Origin: Streptomyces sp. NBC_00568
GTDB taxonomy: Bacteria; Actinomycetota; Actinomycetes; Streptomycetales; Streptomycetaceae
Direction of reading: 5' to 3'
DNA length: 64,000 nt
Assembly (NCBI RefSeq): GCF_026341855.1
Contig: NZ_JAPENW010000001.1
Span: 6,873,001 to 6,937,000, forward strand
In this document: piece after piece, positions 25,984 through 35,022 of the stretch
Position numbering within the stretch: the stretch's first letter is position 1
How the letters are laid out: every line of letters begins with the position of its first letter
Made by a program: the position numbers and the translations under genes
Notes under the pieces: model-generated
Told to the model about the DNA's origin: nothing
What the model saw: only the letters and a program-made list of their open reading frames with translations
Database searches by the model: none

Positions 25984-28263
25984 ATGGCGGAGAGCAGGCT
26001 GATCCAGGGCCGTTACCGGCTGCTCGACCTGATCGGGCGTGGTGGCATGGGCGAGGTGTGGCGGGCGCGGGACGAATCGCTGGGCCGCCACGTGGCCGTC
26101 AAGTGCCTCAAGCCGCTCGGCCCGCACCACGACCAGTCCTTCACCCGCGTCCTGCGCGAGCGGTTCCGGCGTGAGGCCCGGGTCGCCGCGGCCCTTCAGC
26201 ACCGCGGGGTGACCGTCGTCCACGACTTCGGCGAGTCCGACGGTGTGCTGTACCTCGTGATGGAACTGCTGGAGGGAAGCAACCTCGGCCAGCTCCTGGA
26301 GGAGAACAAGAACCATCCGCTCGCCGTCGCCCTGGTCGTCGACATAGCCGACCAGGTGACCGCCGCCCTCGCCTACACCCACCAACAGGGCATCGTGCAC
26401 CGCGACTTGAAGCCCGCGAACATCATGCGGCTGACCGACGGCACCGTGAAGATCTGCGACTTCGGCATCGCCCGCCTCGGCCACGACATCGGATTCACCT
26501 CACGACTCACCGGCACCGGCATCGCGATGGGCACCCCGCACTACATGTCACCGGAACAGATCGGCGGCACGGAGGTCGACCAGCGCAGCGACCTGTACTC
26601 CTTCGGGTGCGTGCTCTACGAGATCGCCACCGGGGCACCGCCGTTCGACCTCGACGACGCGTGGGCCGTCCTCGTCGGCCACCGCGACACCGTGCCCGAG
26701 CCGCCGCGCAGCCACCGCGCCGAACTCCCCGAGTACCTGGAGCGGATCATCCTCGACCTGCTCGCCAAGCGGCCCGAGCAGCGCCCGCAGGACGCCCGTG
26801 AACTCGGCCGCCGCATCAGCGCAGGGCGCACCACACCGATGTACGTGCCGACGGTCGTCACCCCGGCTCCGCCGCACCCCGCCGCTGGTGGGCGGCCCCC
26901 GGTGCCCCGGGGCACGTCCCGCCCCGAGCGGTCGCCCTCCCGGGAACCCCGGCTGCCGTCCTGGACGCAGGGCATGACCACCGGCCACAAAGCCACCGGC
27001 GCGGGACTGCGTGTCACCCCGCCGGACGCGTCCGCCGGTCTGACAGGGGAGTGGATCGCCCGCCCTTCCACAGCCGTGACGTCCCGGCCGGGCCGCAGCG
27101 AACGGCCCGCCCCCGCACCCGAGTTGCTCTCCACCCTGGCGGGGCGGCACAACGCCGGGCTGAGCCTCGGGCGGCTCGGCCGGTGGACCGAGGCGGGGGA
27201 GGTGCACCGCTCGGTGGCCGCCGAACGGGAGCATCTGCTCGGGCCCGACCACCCGGACACCCTCGCCAGCCGCTACGAGGTCGGCTTCACCCTCAGCCGC
27301 ACCGGACGCCCCGCCGAGGCGCTGCGCGAGTACGCCCGGGTCGCCCTGGTCAGGGAGCGGGTGCTCGGCGCCGAACACCCCGAGACCCTGGCTGCCCGGC
27401 AGGAAATGGCCTATGTGCTCGGGCAGTTGGGCCGCCACTTCGAGGCGCACCAGGCCTACGGCGCGGTGCTCGCCGTCCGGGAGCGCGCGATGGGCCCCGA
27501 CCACCCCGACACGCTGCGCTGCCGCCACAACCTCGCCTTCAACCTCAGCCGGCTGGGGCGCCTGGAGGACTCGTACCGCATGGCGAGCGAGGTCGCCGCC
27601 GCCCGCGCCCGGGTGCTCGGCCCGGCCCACCCCGACACACTCGTGACCCGCTACGAAGTGGCCTACGCGCTCGGCCAGTTGGGGCGCTGGCCGGAGGCGC
27701 TGCACACCTACCAGGAAGTGGCCGCGGCCCGTGCGCAGGCCCTGGGCCCGGACCATCCGGACACACTCGCCGCCCGTTACGAGGTGGGCATCAGCCTCGG
27801 CCGGCTCGGCCGCAGCGCGCAGGCGCTGGAGCTGTACCGCTCCCTCGTCGACGACCGCACCCGGGCACAAGGGGCCACCCATGCCGAGACGCTGCGCGCC
27901 CGGCACGGGCTCGGCGTGAACCTCGGCCGCCTCGGCCGCTGGGAGGAGGCCCTCGCCGAGTCCCGTGACGTGTGCGCCATCCGCGAGCGCGTGCTCGGCG
28001 CCGACCACCCCGACACCCTCGTCAGCCGCCGCGAGGTGGCCGTCGGGCTCGGCTGGCTCGGCCGCTGGGCCGACGCCCTCACCGAGTACCGGCGCGTCGC
28101 CGCCGCCCGCGAGCGCGTGCTCGGCGCCGACCATCCCGACACTCTCGCCAGCCGCAACGACGAAGCGCACTGCCTGGAGCAGCTGGGGCACGGGCAGGAG
28201 GCGGTGGAGCTGTACCGGAGAGTGGCCGCGCTGCGGCAGCAGCGGGCCGCCGGAGGCCGCTGA
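25984..28263 (+). CDS. Soluble Ser/Thr protein kinase with C-terminal TPR-like repeats
   Basis: A 759-residue Hanks-type kinase. Residues 10 to about 265 carry the full set: glycine loop IGRGGMGEVW, Lys in VAVKCLKP, HRDLKPANIM, DFGIARLG and the APE-like SPEQ. A Pro-rich linker follows (about 285-370), then eight 42-residue repeats of the form LGPDHPDTLASRYEVGFTLS...LGR, the kinesin-light-chain-like TPR type. No membrane helix is seen, unlike PknB-type receptors, so the repeats probably recruit protein partners or substrates in the cytosol. Catalytic residues are all present. Stands alone on its strand with no obvious partner gene. Confidence 0.92.
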   Translation: MAESRLIQGRYRLLDLIGRGGMGEVWRARDESLGRHVAVKCLKPLGPHHDQSFTRVLRERFRREARVAAALQHRGVTVVHDFGESDGVLYLVMELLEGSNLGQLLEENKNHPLAVALVVDIADQVTAALAYTHQQGIVHRDLKPANIMRLTDGTVKICDFGIARLGHDIGFTSRLTGTGIAMGTPHYMSPEQIGGTEVDQRSDLYSFGCVLYEIATGAPPFDLDDAWAVLVGHRDTVPEPPRSHRAELPEYLERIILDLLAKRPEQRPQDARELGRRISAGRTTPMYVPTVVTPAPPHPAAGGRPPVPRGTSRPERSPSREPRLPSWTQGMTTGHKATGAGLRVTPPDASAGLTGEWIARPSTAVTSRPGRSERPAPAPELLSTLAGRHNAGLSLGRLGRWTEAGEVHRSVAAEREHLLGPDHPDTLASRYEVGFTLSRTGRPAEALREYARVALVRERVLGAEHPETLAARQEMAYVLGQLGRHFEAHQAYGAVLAVRERAMGPDHPDTLRCRHNLAFNLSRLGRLEDSYRMASEVAAARARVLGPAHPDTLVTRYEVAYALGQLGRWPEALHTYQEVAAARAQALGPDHPDTLAARYEVGISLGRLGRSAQALELYRSLVDDRTRAQGATHAETLRARHGLGVNLGRLGRWEEALAESRDVCAIRERVLGADHPDTLVSRREVAVGLGWLGRWADALTEYRRVAAARERVLGADHPDTLASRNDEAHCLEQLGHGQEAVELYRRVAALRQQRAAGGR

Positions 28264-28382
28264 CCCTGGTTCCCGCCAGGCGATGAGCGCCGAGTCCGAG
28301 ATGTTCCTGCCCCCTCGTACGGCCGCCCGCCGCTTGCCGCGCACCCCTGGCCGACGTAGATCATCACGTGCTACGAAGAACC

Positions 28383-29948
28383 ATGCCTGCACACGAGGAA
28401 TATGACGCCGTGATCGTCGGCGGAGGCCACAACGGACTGGTCGCCGCCGCCTACCTGGCTCGGGCCGGGCGGTCCGTGCTGGTGCTGGAGCGACTGGGGA
28501 ACACCGGCGGCGCCGCCGTCTCCACCAGGCCGTTCGCCGGAGTCGACGCGCGTCTGTCGCGCTACTCGTACCTGGTGAGCCTGCTGCCCCGGAAGATCGT
28601 GCGGGACCTGGGTCTCGACTTCCGGGTCCGCGGCCGCACGGTCTCCTCGTACACCCCCGTCGAGCGCGACGGACGGCCCACCGGGCTGCTCGTCGGCGGC
28701 GGCGAGCGGCGCACCCGCGAGGCGTTCGCCCGGCTGACCGGTTCGGACCGCGAGTACGAGGCATGGCAGCGCTTCTACGGGATGACCGGCCGCGTCGCGA
28801 AGAACGTGTTCCCGACGCTCACCGAGCCGCTGCCCACCCGCGAGGAGCTGAGGGCGCGCGTCGACGACGAGGAGGCCTGGCGGATCCTCTTCGAGGAGCC
28901 GGTCGGCGCGGCCGTCGAGGAGTACTTCAGCGACGACCTCGTACGCGGTGTCGTCCTCACCGACGCGCTGATCGGCACCTTCGCCGACGCCCACGACCCG
29001 TCCCTGCGGCAGAACCGCTGCTTCCTCTACCACGTGATCGGCGGCGGCACCGGAGACTGGGACGTGCCGGTCGGCGGGATGGGCGCCCTCACCGACGCGA
29101 TCGCCTCCGCGGCGCGCACCGCGGGCGCGGTGATCGCCACGGGACACGAGGTGCTGCGGATCGACACGGACGGCGAGTCCGCCGAGGTCACCTACCGGAC
29201 GGCCGACGGCGAGGGCGTCGTCGCGGCCCGGCACGTTCTGGTGAACGCCTCGCCGCAGGAGCTCGCGCACCTCACCGGAGACGAGCCGCCCACCCCCGCC
29301 GAGGGTGCCCAGCTCAAGGTGAACATGCTGCTCAAGCGGCTGCCGAGGCTCCGGGACACCTCCGTGGACCCGCGCGAGGCGTTCTCCGGGACCTTCCACA
29401 TCGCCGAGGGCTACGAGCAGTTGGCGACCGCCCACGCGCAGGCCGCGTCCGGTGAGCTGCCCGCGGCGCCCCCCTCGGAGATCTACTGCCACTCGCTCAC
29501 CGACCCGAGCATCCTCGGCCGGGACCTGGTCGAGCAGGGGTACCAGACCCTCACGCTCTTCGGCCTCCACACGCCGGCCCGGCTCTTCGAGCGGGACAAC
29601 GACGCCGTGCGGGAGGAGCTGCTGAAGTCGACACTGGCGCAGCTGGAGGCGCACCTCGCCGAGCCGCTCGCCGACTGTCTGGCCACCGACGCGGACGGGC
29701 GGCCGTGCATCGAGGCGAAGACCCCGCTGGACCTGGAGCGCGATCTGCGGCTGCCGGGCGGCAACATCTTCCACCGCGACCTCGCCTTCCCGTACGCGCA
29801 GGAGGGCACGGGGCGATGGGGCGTCGAGACCCGGCACGCGAACGTGATGCTGTGCGGGGCGGGCGCGGTGCGCGGCGGCGGGGTGAGCGGGGTGCCGGGG
29901 CACAACGCCGCGAAGGCCGTGCTGGAGTCACTGGGCCAGGGACGCTGA
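28383..29948 (+). CDS. Phytoene-dehydrogenase-like FAD/NAD(P) oxidoreductase
   Basis: A 521-residue flavoprotein with the dinucleotide motif AVIVGGGHNGLVAAAYLARAG and the amine-oxidase/phytoene-desaturase layout ending with LCGAGAVRGGGVSGVPGHN. It resembles the pyridine-nucleotide-disulfide oxidoreductase-domain (PYROXD2) group more than true carotenoid desaturases, and no carotenoid genes are nearby. ATG 28383 is preferred over a GTG 15 bases earlier because the dinucleotide fold begins soon after it; the ribosome site is weak either way. Substrate unknown. Confidence 0.82.
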   Translation: MPAHEEYDAVIVGGGHNGLVAAAYLARAGRSVLVLERLGNTGGAAVSTRPFAGVDARLSRYSYLVSLLPRKIVRDLGLDFRVRGRTVSSYTPVERDGRPTGLLVGGGERRTREAFARLTGSDREYEAWQRFYGMTGRVAKNVFPTLTEPLPTREELRARVDDEEAWRILFEEPVGAAVEEYFSDDLVRGVVLTDALIGTFADAHDPSLRQNRCFLYHVIGGGTGDWDVPVGGMGALTDAIASAARTAGAVIATGHEVLRIDTDGESAEVTYRTADGEGVVAARHVLVNASPQELAHLTGDEPPTPAEGAQLKVNMLLKRLPRLRDTSVDPREAFSGTFHIAEGYEQLATAHAQAASGELPAAPPSEIYCHSLTDPSILGRDLVEQGYQTLTLFGLHTPARLFERDNDAVREELLKSTLAQLEAHLAEPLADCLATDADGRPCIEAKTPLDLERDLRLPGGNIFHRDLAFPYAQEGTGRWGVETRHANVMLCGAGAVRGGGVSGVPGHNAAKAVLESLGQGR

Positions 29949-29984
29949 GGCTTGTCCCGCATCTGCTGGTCGCGGTGAGACGAA

Positions 29985-30245
29985 CTTGGTGTGGCTGATG
30001 TGATCGCGGAGTCGGATTCGTCCTGGAAAGGCCCCGTTCACCGGGGTGAGTCCGCGTCAGTTCGGCGGGCTGTTCGTCGCGTTGCGGTGTGAGGCCGCGG
30101 ACCCGGTCCGCAGGGGCCGGCCCTGGAGCCTGCCGATGGAGGACCGGGTCCCGCTGGTCGCCGCGCCGACGGACCCGTCCACCCGTGAACCGGCTCGCCT
30201 CGCTGTCGGCGGTGCCGAATCAACCACCGTCCGACTGTGACGCCT
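29985..30245 (+). mobile_element. IS5-family transposase N-terminal remnant
   Basis: The plus strand reads FTGVSPRQFGGLFVALRC and RGRPWSLPMEDRVPLVAAP, matching the N-terminal helix region of Streptomyces IS5-type transposases (typical form: RGRPWSLPLEDRVLLVAAYWRTN). After LVAA the reading continues only after a frame change (RLASLSAVPNQPPSD), and the catalytic part is absent. The fragment runs into the 3' end of the opposite-strand lipoprotein gene. It is a dead element. Confidence 0.6.
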
Positions 30246-31143
30246 TCGACGGCGCCGAACCGGTCGACCGTGCGAATTCCGCCACCTTGCCATGCTCCGC
30301 AGAAAGTTGGGCAAGGCTCCCTTTGTTCGCCTTGATGTCCGCTCGCTGAATGCGTGACTCGGCGTCGAACCAAAGATTCAGCAGGTTCGTCTGCTTCTTG
30401 CACGAAAGGTCCGCCACTGCGACTTTTCGCTCTTCTTCGGACACGGCAGGTGTATCCAGGTCGAAGTCGCGTGGAGGTGTCAGGGGTGAAGAGTAGGAGA
30501 ACCCTTCCGCTTTCATGCAGGAGGCCCACTGCTTCGTGACTTTGAGAACCGACGGGTCGGACAACGACTTACGGAATCCATTGACTGCGATTTCACGCGC
30601 CACGTCCGCCGACTTGGTGGTGGGTCGCTGCTTCTCCCATGTGTGGACCGCCTCGGCGCGACATCCTCCCTTCGGCACCTCCTTTCCGTCGAAAGTGGAT
30701 ACCGCACCGTAGAGGACTGGGTAGGACGGGTCGGTGGAGGGCACCGGCACGGTCTGACGAGAGGGAGCCAGGTGATAACCGTACCTTTCCGCTTCGTTCG
30801 GGTCGGAAATTCCGTAACGGCGATCGGGCGGAGTTGAGGTGTCCGTGATATCGGCATCTGCCGGGTGGTAACCCAGGTCGAATCGCTGCATGCAACCACG
30901 AGTAAGGGCATCCTTCGCCCTCGCTATCAGGCGCTCCTGGTCGGGGCTGTATTCATATGTCGCGATGGGGAGAGCGTGAGTGAAGTCTTTGACGTCATCT
31001 CCGTGGTCCCCCGCTGTGACCTCACGTGACGTGGGAGCGCTGCGCGCATCACCCTTGGCGATCCCGCCATCACTCTCGGAACAGGCGCTGACGAGCAGCG
31101 TGCCCGACAACGCCGCACCGATGAGAGCGTGAGCCCTTTTCAT
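30220..31143 (-). CDS. Putative secreted lipoprotein, function unknown
   Basis: A 307-residue protein with a lipobox LLVSAC; Cys21 would be lipidated, so it sits on the outer face of the membrane. No known domain is recognised. It is rich in charged residues, contains three further Cys (CMQRF, GGCRA, ASCMK/LSCKK region) and ends in a Ser/Ala-rich tail. Strong ribosome site AAGGAG before the ATG. The base composition is clearly lower in GC than its neighbours, and an IS remnant touches its 3' end, both hinting at acquisition. A perfect terminator lies directly upstream of its ribosome site, so expression may depend on read-through. Confidence 0.75.
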   Translation of the reverse strand: MKRAHALIGAALSGTLLVSACSESDGGIAKGDARSAPTSREVTAGDHGDDVKDFTHALPIATYEYSPDQERLIARAKDALTRGCMQRFDLGYHPADADITDTSTPPDRRYGISDPNEAERYGYHLAPSRQTVPVPSTDPSYPVLYGAVSTFDGKEVPKGGCRAEAVHTWEKQRPTTKSADVAREIAVNGFRKSLSDPSVLKVTKQWASCMKAEGFSYSSPLTPPRDFDLDTPAVSEEERKVAVADLSCKKQTNLLNLWFDAESRIQRADIKANKGSLAQLSAEHGKVAEFARSTGSAPSKASQSDGG

Positions 31144-31161
31144 GTGTCTCCTTGCAGAAAA

Positions 31162-31191
31162 AAAGCCCTGGCCGCATGCGGCCAGGGCTTT
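31162..31191 (-). terminator. Perfect rho-independent terminator
   Basis: A 15-base perfect inverted repeat (31162-31176 with 31177-31191; core GCCCTGGCCGCA/TGCGGCCAGGGC). Read on the minus strand it is followed by a run of seven T residues. It ends the transcript of the small secreted-protein gene (stop at 31195) and lies immediately upstream of the ribosome site of the lipoprotein gene. Confidence 0.92.
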
Positions 31192-31194
31192 CCG

Positions 31195-31632
31195 TCAGAA
31201 GTCGTAGCAATCGCTCCTGGTGTAATCCCAACGGAAGGATGCGTCGTTGTTGTACGTGTAGTGCAGCTGGTCCGATATCGCATATGCCGACAGGGTGTCA
31301 CAGGCCCCGACATAGCCGCTGTTGTAATAGATGGTGACCATGCTCGGACTGTCGTTCAGGGCGCTTGCGGCGTTGTTCTTCACCGCGTTGCCCTTGCCGG
31401 TCCCCGAGGTGAGGAAGGTGTACCCCGCCAGGTCCGAGACGTTTGCGTCGAAATAGGTGCTCGAACCCGCCCTGTTGCTGTTGTAGAACAGGCGAATACA
31501 CCCGTTGTGAGGCCCGCTGGCATTGCAACCGGTGCTGGCGGTCGCCGATGCGGCACCCGCCGTCGGGATGATCAGCGCGATCGCGGCCGCCAGCGGGACC
31601 GCGGAAGTTGAAATAGCCCGTCGGATGTTCAA
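31195..31632 (-). CDS. Small secreted cysteine-containing protein, peptidase-inhibitor I36 / crystallin-like
   Basis: A 145-residue exported protein. The signal peptide covers about residues 1-30 (SAVPLAAAIALIIPTAGAASA). The mature part has four Cys (GCN, GCIRLFYN, GACDTL, SDCYDF), likely two disulfides, and an aromatic/Asn-rich pattern (IRLFYNSNRAGSSTYFD, YTYNNDASFRW) like the beta/gamma-crystallin-type I36 peptidase-inhibitor family common in streptomycetes. The start is TTG at 31632, supported by GGAG five bases before; no ATG or GTG fits. Lower GC than the surroundings. Function as inhibitor is a family-level guess. Confidence 0.75.
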   Translation of the reverse strand: MNIRRAISTSAVPLAAAIALIIPTAGAASATASTGCNASGPHNGCIRLFYNSNRAGSSTYFDANVSDLAGYTFLTSGTGKGNAVKNNAASALNDSPSMVTIYYNSGYVGACDTLSAYAISDQLHYTYNNDASFRWDYTRSDCYDF

Positions 31633-31953
31633 TTCCGCTCCATTTCAAATGAGGTCGACGACGCAATAATCTACCACCGCGAAGATCCAGAAGCCACCGG
31701 AAGTCACTCCTGAATCGTTTTCTTACAGAGGCTTTTCGGAAGGCTTGCGCCAATCTCGGTCAAGGAATCCCGAATTGGGTGAGGCTTTGTGGTCTGGCAT
31801 GGATTGCGCTATCCACGGCACGCTCCGCCCGCTCAGAGAGCGATCCCGGGAGCGAGGGCGATGAGGCCGGGGGCGAGGTGCCGTCGGGGAGGGCGGTCGA
31901 GCCCGACCCGGACGCGTCGGGCTCGACCGGCCGCCGCCCCCGCGGCCCCGGGA
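31633..31953. other. Intergenic region, promoter side plus hairpin
   Basis: About 320 bases between the serine-hydrolase stop and the secreted-protein start (both minus strand). The right part of the promoter for the secreted gene must lie near 31640-31760, but no clear -35/-10 pair was found. No gene is supported here. The hairpin at 31895-31928 is listed separately. Confidence 0.5.
31895..31928 (-). terminator. Hairpin terminator after the serine hydrolase gene
   Basis: A perfect 13-base-pair stem GGTCGAGCCCGAC (31895-31907) with GTCGGGCTCGACC (31916-31928) and an 8-base loop, 26 bases beyond the stop of the minus-strand serine hydrolase. No U-run, as is common for GC-rich actinomycete terminators. 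Confidence 0.7.
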
Positions 31954-33738
31954 TCAGTCCTTGGACGGCTCCCAGCCCGCCGCCGCGATCCGCGCCGCGT
32001 CCGCGGGCCGTGACTCGTCGAAGACGACGCGGTCGCCGGTCTCGACCCGCAGGGCGTCGACGTACGCGCCGCGGCCGACGTACAGCCGGTCGGTCGTGTA
32101 CCGCCAGCGCAGCGTGAGCCCCGCGGCGCTCGGCAGGTCCGCGCCGAGTCGGTGCCATACGCGCCCCGACCAGCCGGTGGCCGTGCCCGCCGGATGGTCC
32201 TGCGGGTCCTCGGAGCGTCGCCGGGTGGTGAAGGGGACCGGCTGCCAGGTCGTTCCGCCGTCGGTGGAGGACTCCAGGAACAGGAGGTCCGACCGGGGTT
32301 CGGTGTCCCACCAGAGTGCGCAGCCGAGGCGCGCGGGACCGGTGCTGGTGTCGAGCGCGGGCAGCGTCAGCGTCGCAGTCGTCGCGCTCGCGGTCCCGGA
32401 GAACCAGGACGTACGGCCGCGCGCGGGACGCACCGCGACGGCCCGCGCCAGGTTGTTCGCGGCGGTGACCCGGGGAGCGGAGCCGGATCGCCAATTGCGC
32501 ACGGGGTGAACGGAGTTGCCGAGGACGATCAGGAAGGAGTCGGTCGTCGGGTCGAGGACGAGCGAGGTGCCGGTGAAGCCGGTGTGGCCGGCGGTGCGCG
32601 GCGTCGCCATCGCGCCCATGTACCAGTGCTGGTAGAGCTCGAAGCCGAGGCCGTGCTCGTCGCCCGGGAAGGCGGTGTTGAAGTCGGTGAACATCAGGTC
32701 CACCGTCTCCGGTTCCAGGATGCGTGCCCTGCCGTACGCGCCGCCGTTCAGCAGGGTACGGCCGAGAACGGCCAGGTCCCACGCGCAGGAGAAGACCCCC
32801 GCGTGACCGGCGACCCCGCCGAGGGAGTACGCGTTCTCGTCGTGGACCTCGCCCCACACGAGCCCGCGGTCCAGTCCCGACCAGGGAAGCCGGGCGTCCT
32901 CGGTGGCGGCGATCCGGGGCTTCCAGGAGGCGGGCGGGTTGTAGCGGGTGCGGTCCATGCCGAGGGGACCGGTGATCTCGTCGCGCAGGAGGGTGTCGAG
33001 GGTCCGGCCGGTGATCCGCTCCAGGACCAGCTGGAGCGAGATCAGGTTCAGGTCGGAGTAGAGGTACGTGGTGCCCGGCGGATGGAGGGGCACCTCGTCC
33101 CAGATGAGCTGGAGCTTGCCCTCGTGGGTCGGCGCTTTGTACAGAGGGATCCAGGAGCGGAACCCGGAGGTGTGGGTGAGCAGTTGGCGGACGGTGATGT
33201 CCTTCTTGCCGCCGCCCGCGAACTCCGGGAGGTAGGAGGCGACGGCGGCCTCCAGGTCCAGGGCCCCGCGCTCCATCTGCTGCACGGCGAGGATCGACGT
33301 GAACAGCTTGGAGACGGAGGCGAGGTCGTAGACGGTGTCCCTCGCCGCCGGGATCTGCCGGTCGGCGGGGAACTCCACGCCGGTGTCGGTCTTCTCGTCG
33401 TACGCCGCGTAGCGCACGGCCATGCCGATCGGCTGGTGCAGGGCCACCGTGCCGCCGCGCCCGGCGAGCAGGACGGCACCGGCGTACCAGGGGTGCTGGG
33501 GGGAAGGGCCGAGGAATGTCTCGGCGTCCGCGACCAGTTGGCGCAGATGCCCGGCGAGCAGTCCGGCCTGGCCGGGGGTGCCGTGCCGCAGGGTCCGGCG
33601 GCCGTCCCCTGTCGAGGCCACCGCGGGGCCGGCCGGGAACGGCGCGATGGCCAGCGCTCCGCCCACGGCCAGTAAGCCCTTGCCCCATTGACGGCGGGTC
33701 AGCCCGTCGCCCCCTCTGCCTTTCGCGCCTTCGGTCAT
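31954..33738 (-). CDS. Tat-exported serine hydrolase (beta-lactamase / DD-peptidase fold) with C-terminal sandwich domain
   Basis: A 594-residue protein. The N-terminus has a twin-Arg signal (LTRRQWGKGLLAVGGALAIA), so it is exported folded. The class-C-like hydrolase domain shows S-x-x-K in LASVSKLFTS, the Tyr in YLYSDLNLISLQ and the third motif in GHTGFTGTS. After about residue 410 a separate beta-rich domain appears (WWDTEPRSDLLFLESSTDGG; YVDALRVETGD), similar to immune-inhibitor/peptidase-associated sandwich domains that bind surfaces or sugars. ATG 33738 has GGGAGG seven bases upstream. Likely an extracellular esterase or peptidase; true beta-lactamase action is not implied. Confidence 0.88.
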   Translation of the reverse strand: MTEGAKGRGGDGLTRRQWGKGLLAVGGALAIAPFPAGPAVASTGDGRRTLRHGTPGQAGLLAGHLRQLVADAETFLGPSPQHPWYAGAVLLAGRGGTVALHQPIGMAVRYAAYDEKTDTGVEFPADRQIPAARDTVYDLASVSKLFTSILAVQQMERGALDLEAAVASYLPEFAGGGKKDITVRQLLTHTSGFRSWIPLYKAPTHEGKLQLIWDEVPLHPPGTTYLYSDLNLISLQLVLERITGRTLDTLLRDEITGPLGMDRTRYNPPASWKPRIAATEDARLPWSGLDRGLVWGEVHDENAYSLGGVAGHAGVFSCAWDLAVLGRTLLNGGAYGRARILEPETVDLMFTDFNTAFPGDEHGLGFELYQHWYMGAMATPRTAGHTGFTGTSLVLDPTTDSFLIVLGNSVHPVRNWRSGSAPRVTAANNLARAVAVRPARGRTSWFSGTASATTATLTLPALDTSTGPARLGCALWWDTEPRSDLLFLESSTDGGTTWQPVPFTTRRRSEDPQDHPAGTATGWSGRVWHRLGADLPSAAGLTLRWRYTTDRLYVGRGAYVDALRVETGDRVVFDESRPADAARIAAAGWEPSKD

Positions 33739-33850
33739 CGAGAAGCCTCCCGCTCACGTAGCCTGAAAGTATCTTTCCGGGTCTGCCGTGCCGAGTGAAA
33801 CTTTCCCGTCAGGCGCAGGCGTGTCAACCTCCCCGGCGGACCTCCAGAGA

Positions 33851-33867
33851 TCTGACGGAGTATCAGA
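33851..33867. promoter_or_regulatory. Candidate operator (TetR-like), copy 1
   Basis: TCTGACGGAGTATCAGA, followed by AAA, lies 42 bases upstream of the nitronate monooxygenase ATG. The outer TCTGAC and TCAGAAAA are identical to those of the palindrome at 48122-48138 in the synthetase/hydratase promoter, 14 kb away. This points to one regulator for both groups of genes. Confidence 0.55.
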
Positions 33868-33909
33868 AAAGGCCTTCCCTCGTCCGGACGTCTGCGGCAT
33901 CCTGCGGCC

Positions 33910-35022
33910 ATGCAGACGGAGCTGAGCAAGGAACTGGGAGTCGAGCACGCCATTTTCGGCTTCACGCCGTTTCCCGCCGTCGCCGCGGCCATCAGCCGCG
34001 CGGGCGGATTCGGTGTGCTCGGCGCGGTCCGCTACACCGCCCCCACCGACCTCGAGCGCGACCTCGACTGGATCGAGGCGAACGTCGACGGCAAGCCCTA
34101 CGGCCTCGACGTCGTCATGCCCGCGAAGAAGGTCGAGGGCGTCAGCGAGGCGGACGTCGAGGCGATGATCCCGGAGGGGCACCGGCAGTACGTCAAGGAC
34201 ACCCTCGCCAAGTACGGCGTACCCGAACTCGCCGAGGGAGAGGCGTCCGGCTGGCGCATCACCGGGTGGATGGAACAGGTCGCCCGCGGTCAGCTCGACG
34301 TCGCCTTCGACTATCCGATCAAGCTGCTCGCCAACGCGCTGGGCTCACCGCCCGCCGACGTCGTCGAACGCGCCCACGCCCAGGGGGTGCTCGTCGCGGC
34401 TCTCGCGGGCAGCGCCCGGCACGCCCGCAAGCACGCCGAGGCGGGCATCGACATCGTCGTCGCGCAGGGCTACGAGGCCGGCGGGCACACCGGGGAGATC
34501 GCCTCGATGGTGCTCACCCCCGAAGTCGTCGACGCAGTCGGCCCGTTGCCCGTGCTGGCCGCGGGCGGCATCGGCAGCGGACAGCAGGTGGCCGCCGCGC
34601 TCAGCCTCGGCGCCCAGGGGGTGTGGCTCGGCTCCATCTGGCTGACCGTCACCGAGGCCGACATGCACTCGCCCGGCGTCACCCGCAAGCTGCTCGCCGC
34701 CGGCTCCGGCGACACCGTCCGCTCGCGCGCCCTGACCGGCAAGCCCGCACGCCAGTTGCGCACCGAGTGGACCGACGCCTGGGACGACCCGAACGGTCCC
34801 GGCACGCTCCCCATGCCGCTCCAGGGGCTGCTGGTCGCCGACGCCGTCTCCCGCATCCAGAAGTACGAGGTGGAGCCCCTGCTCGGCACACCGGTCGGGC
34901 AGATCGTCGGCCGGATGAACAGCGAACGCGCCGTCCAGGAGGTCTTCGACGACCTGACCCGGGGCTTCGAGCGCGCCGTCGACCGCATCAACCGCATCGC
35001 GGGCAGGGAGGAACAGGCTTGA
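33910..35022 (+). CDS. Nitronate monooxygenase (2-nitropropane dioxygenase) family flavoprotein
   Basis: A 370-residue FMN TIM-barrel enzyme. Phosphate-binding and flavin motifs are visible: GFGVLGAVRYT near the N-terminus, AQGYEAGGHTGEI in the middle and LAAGGIGSGQQVAAALSLGA for the phosphate cup. Members oxidise alkyl nitronates, but many clustered with fatty-acid genes probably detoxify or act as enoyl-type reductases. It heads what looks like an operon with two acyl-CoA synthetases, now split by a TnpB element. Its TGA stop (35020-35022) coincides with the last bases of that element, so its original C-terminus may have been longer. Confidence 0.88.
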   Translation: MQTELSKELGVEHAIFGFTPFPAVAAAISRAGGFGVLGAVRYTAPTDLERDLDWIEANVDGKPYGLDVVMPAKKVEGVSEADVEAMIPEGHRQYVKDTLAKYGVPELAEGEASGWRITGWMEQVARGQLDVAFDYPIKLLANALGSPPADVVERAHAQGVLVAALAGSARHARKHAEAGIDIVVAQGYEAGGHTGEIASMVLTPEVVDAVGPLPVLAAGGIGSGQQVAAALSLGAQGVWLGSIWLTVTEADMHSPGVTRKLLAAGSGDTVRSRALTGKPARQLRTEWTDAWDDPNGPGTLPMPLQGLLVADAVSRIQKYEVEPLLGTPVGQIVGRMNSERAVQEVFDDLTRGFERAVDRINRIAGREEQA

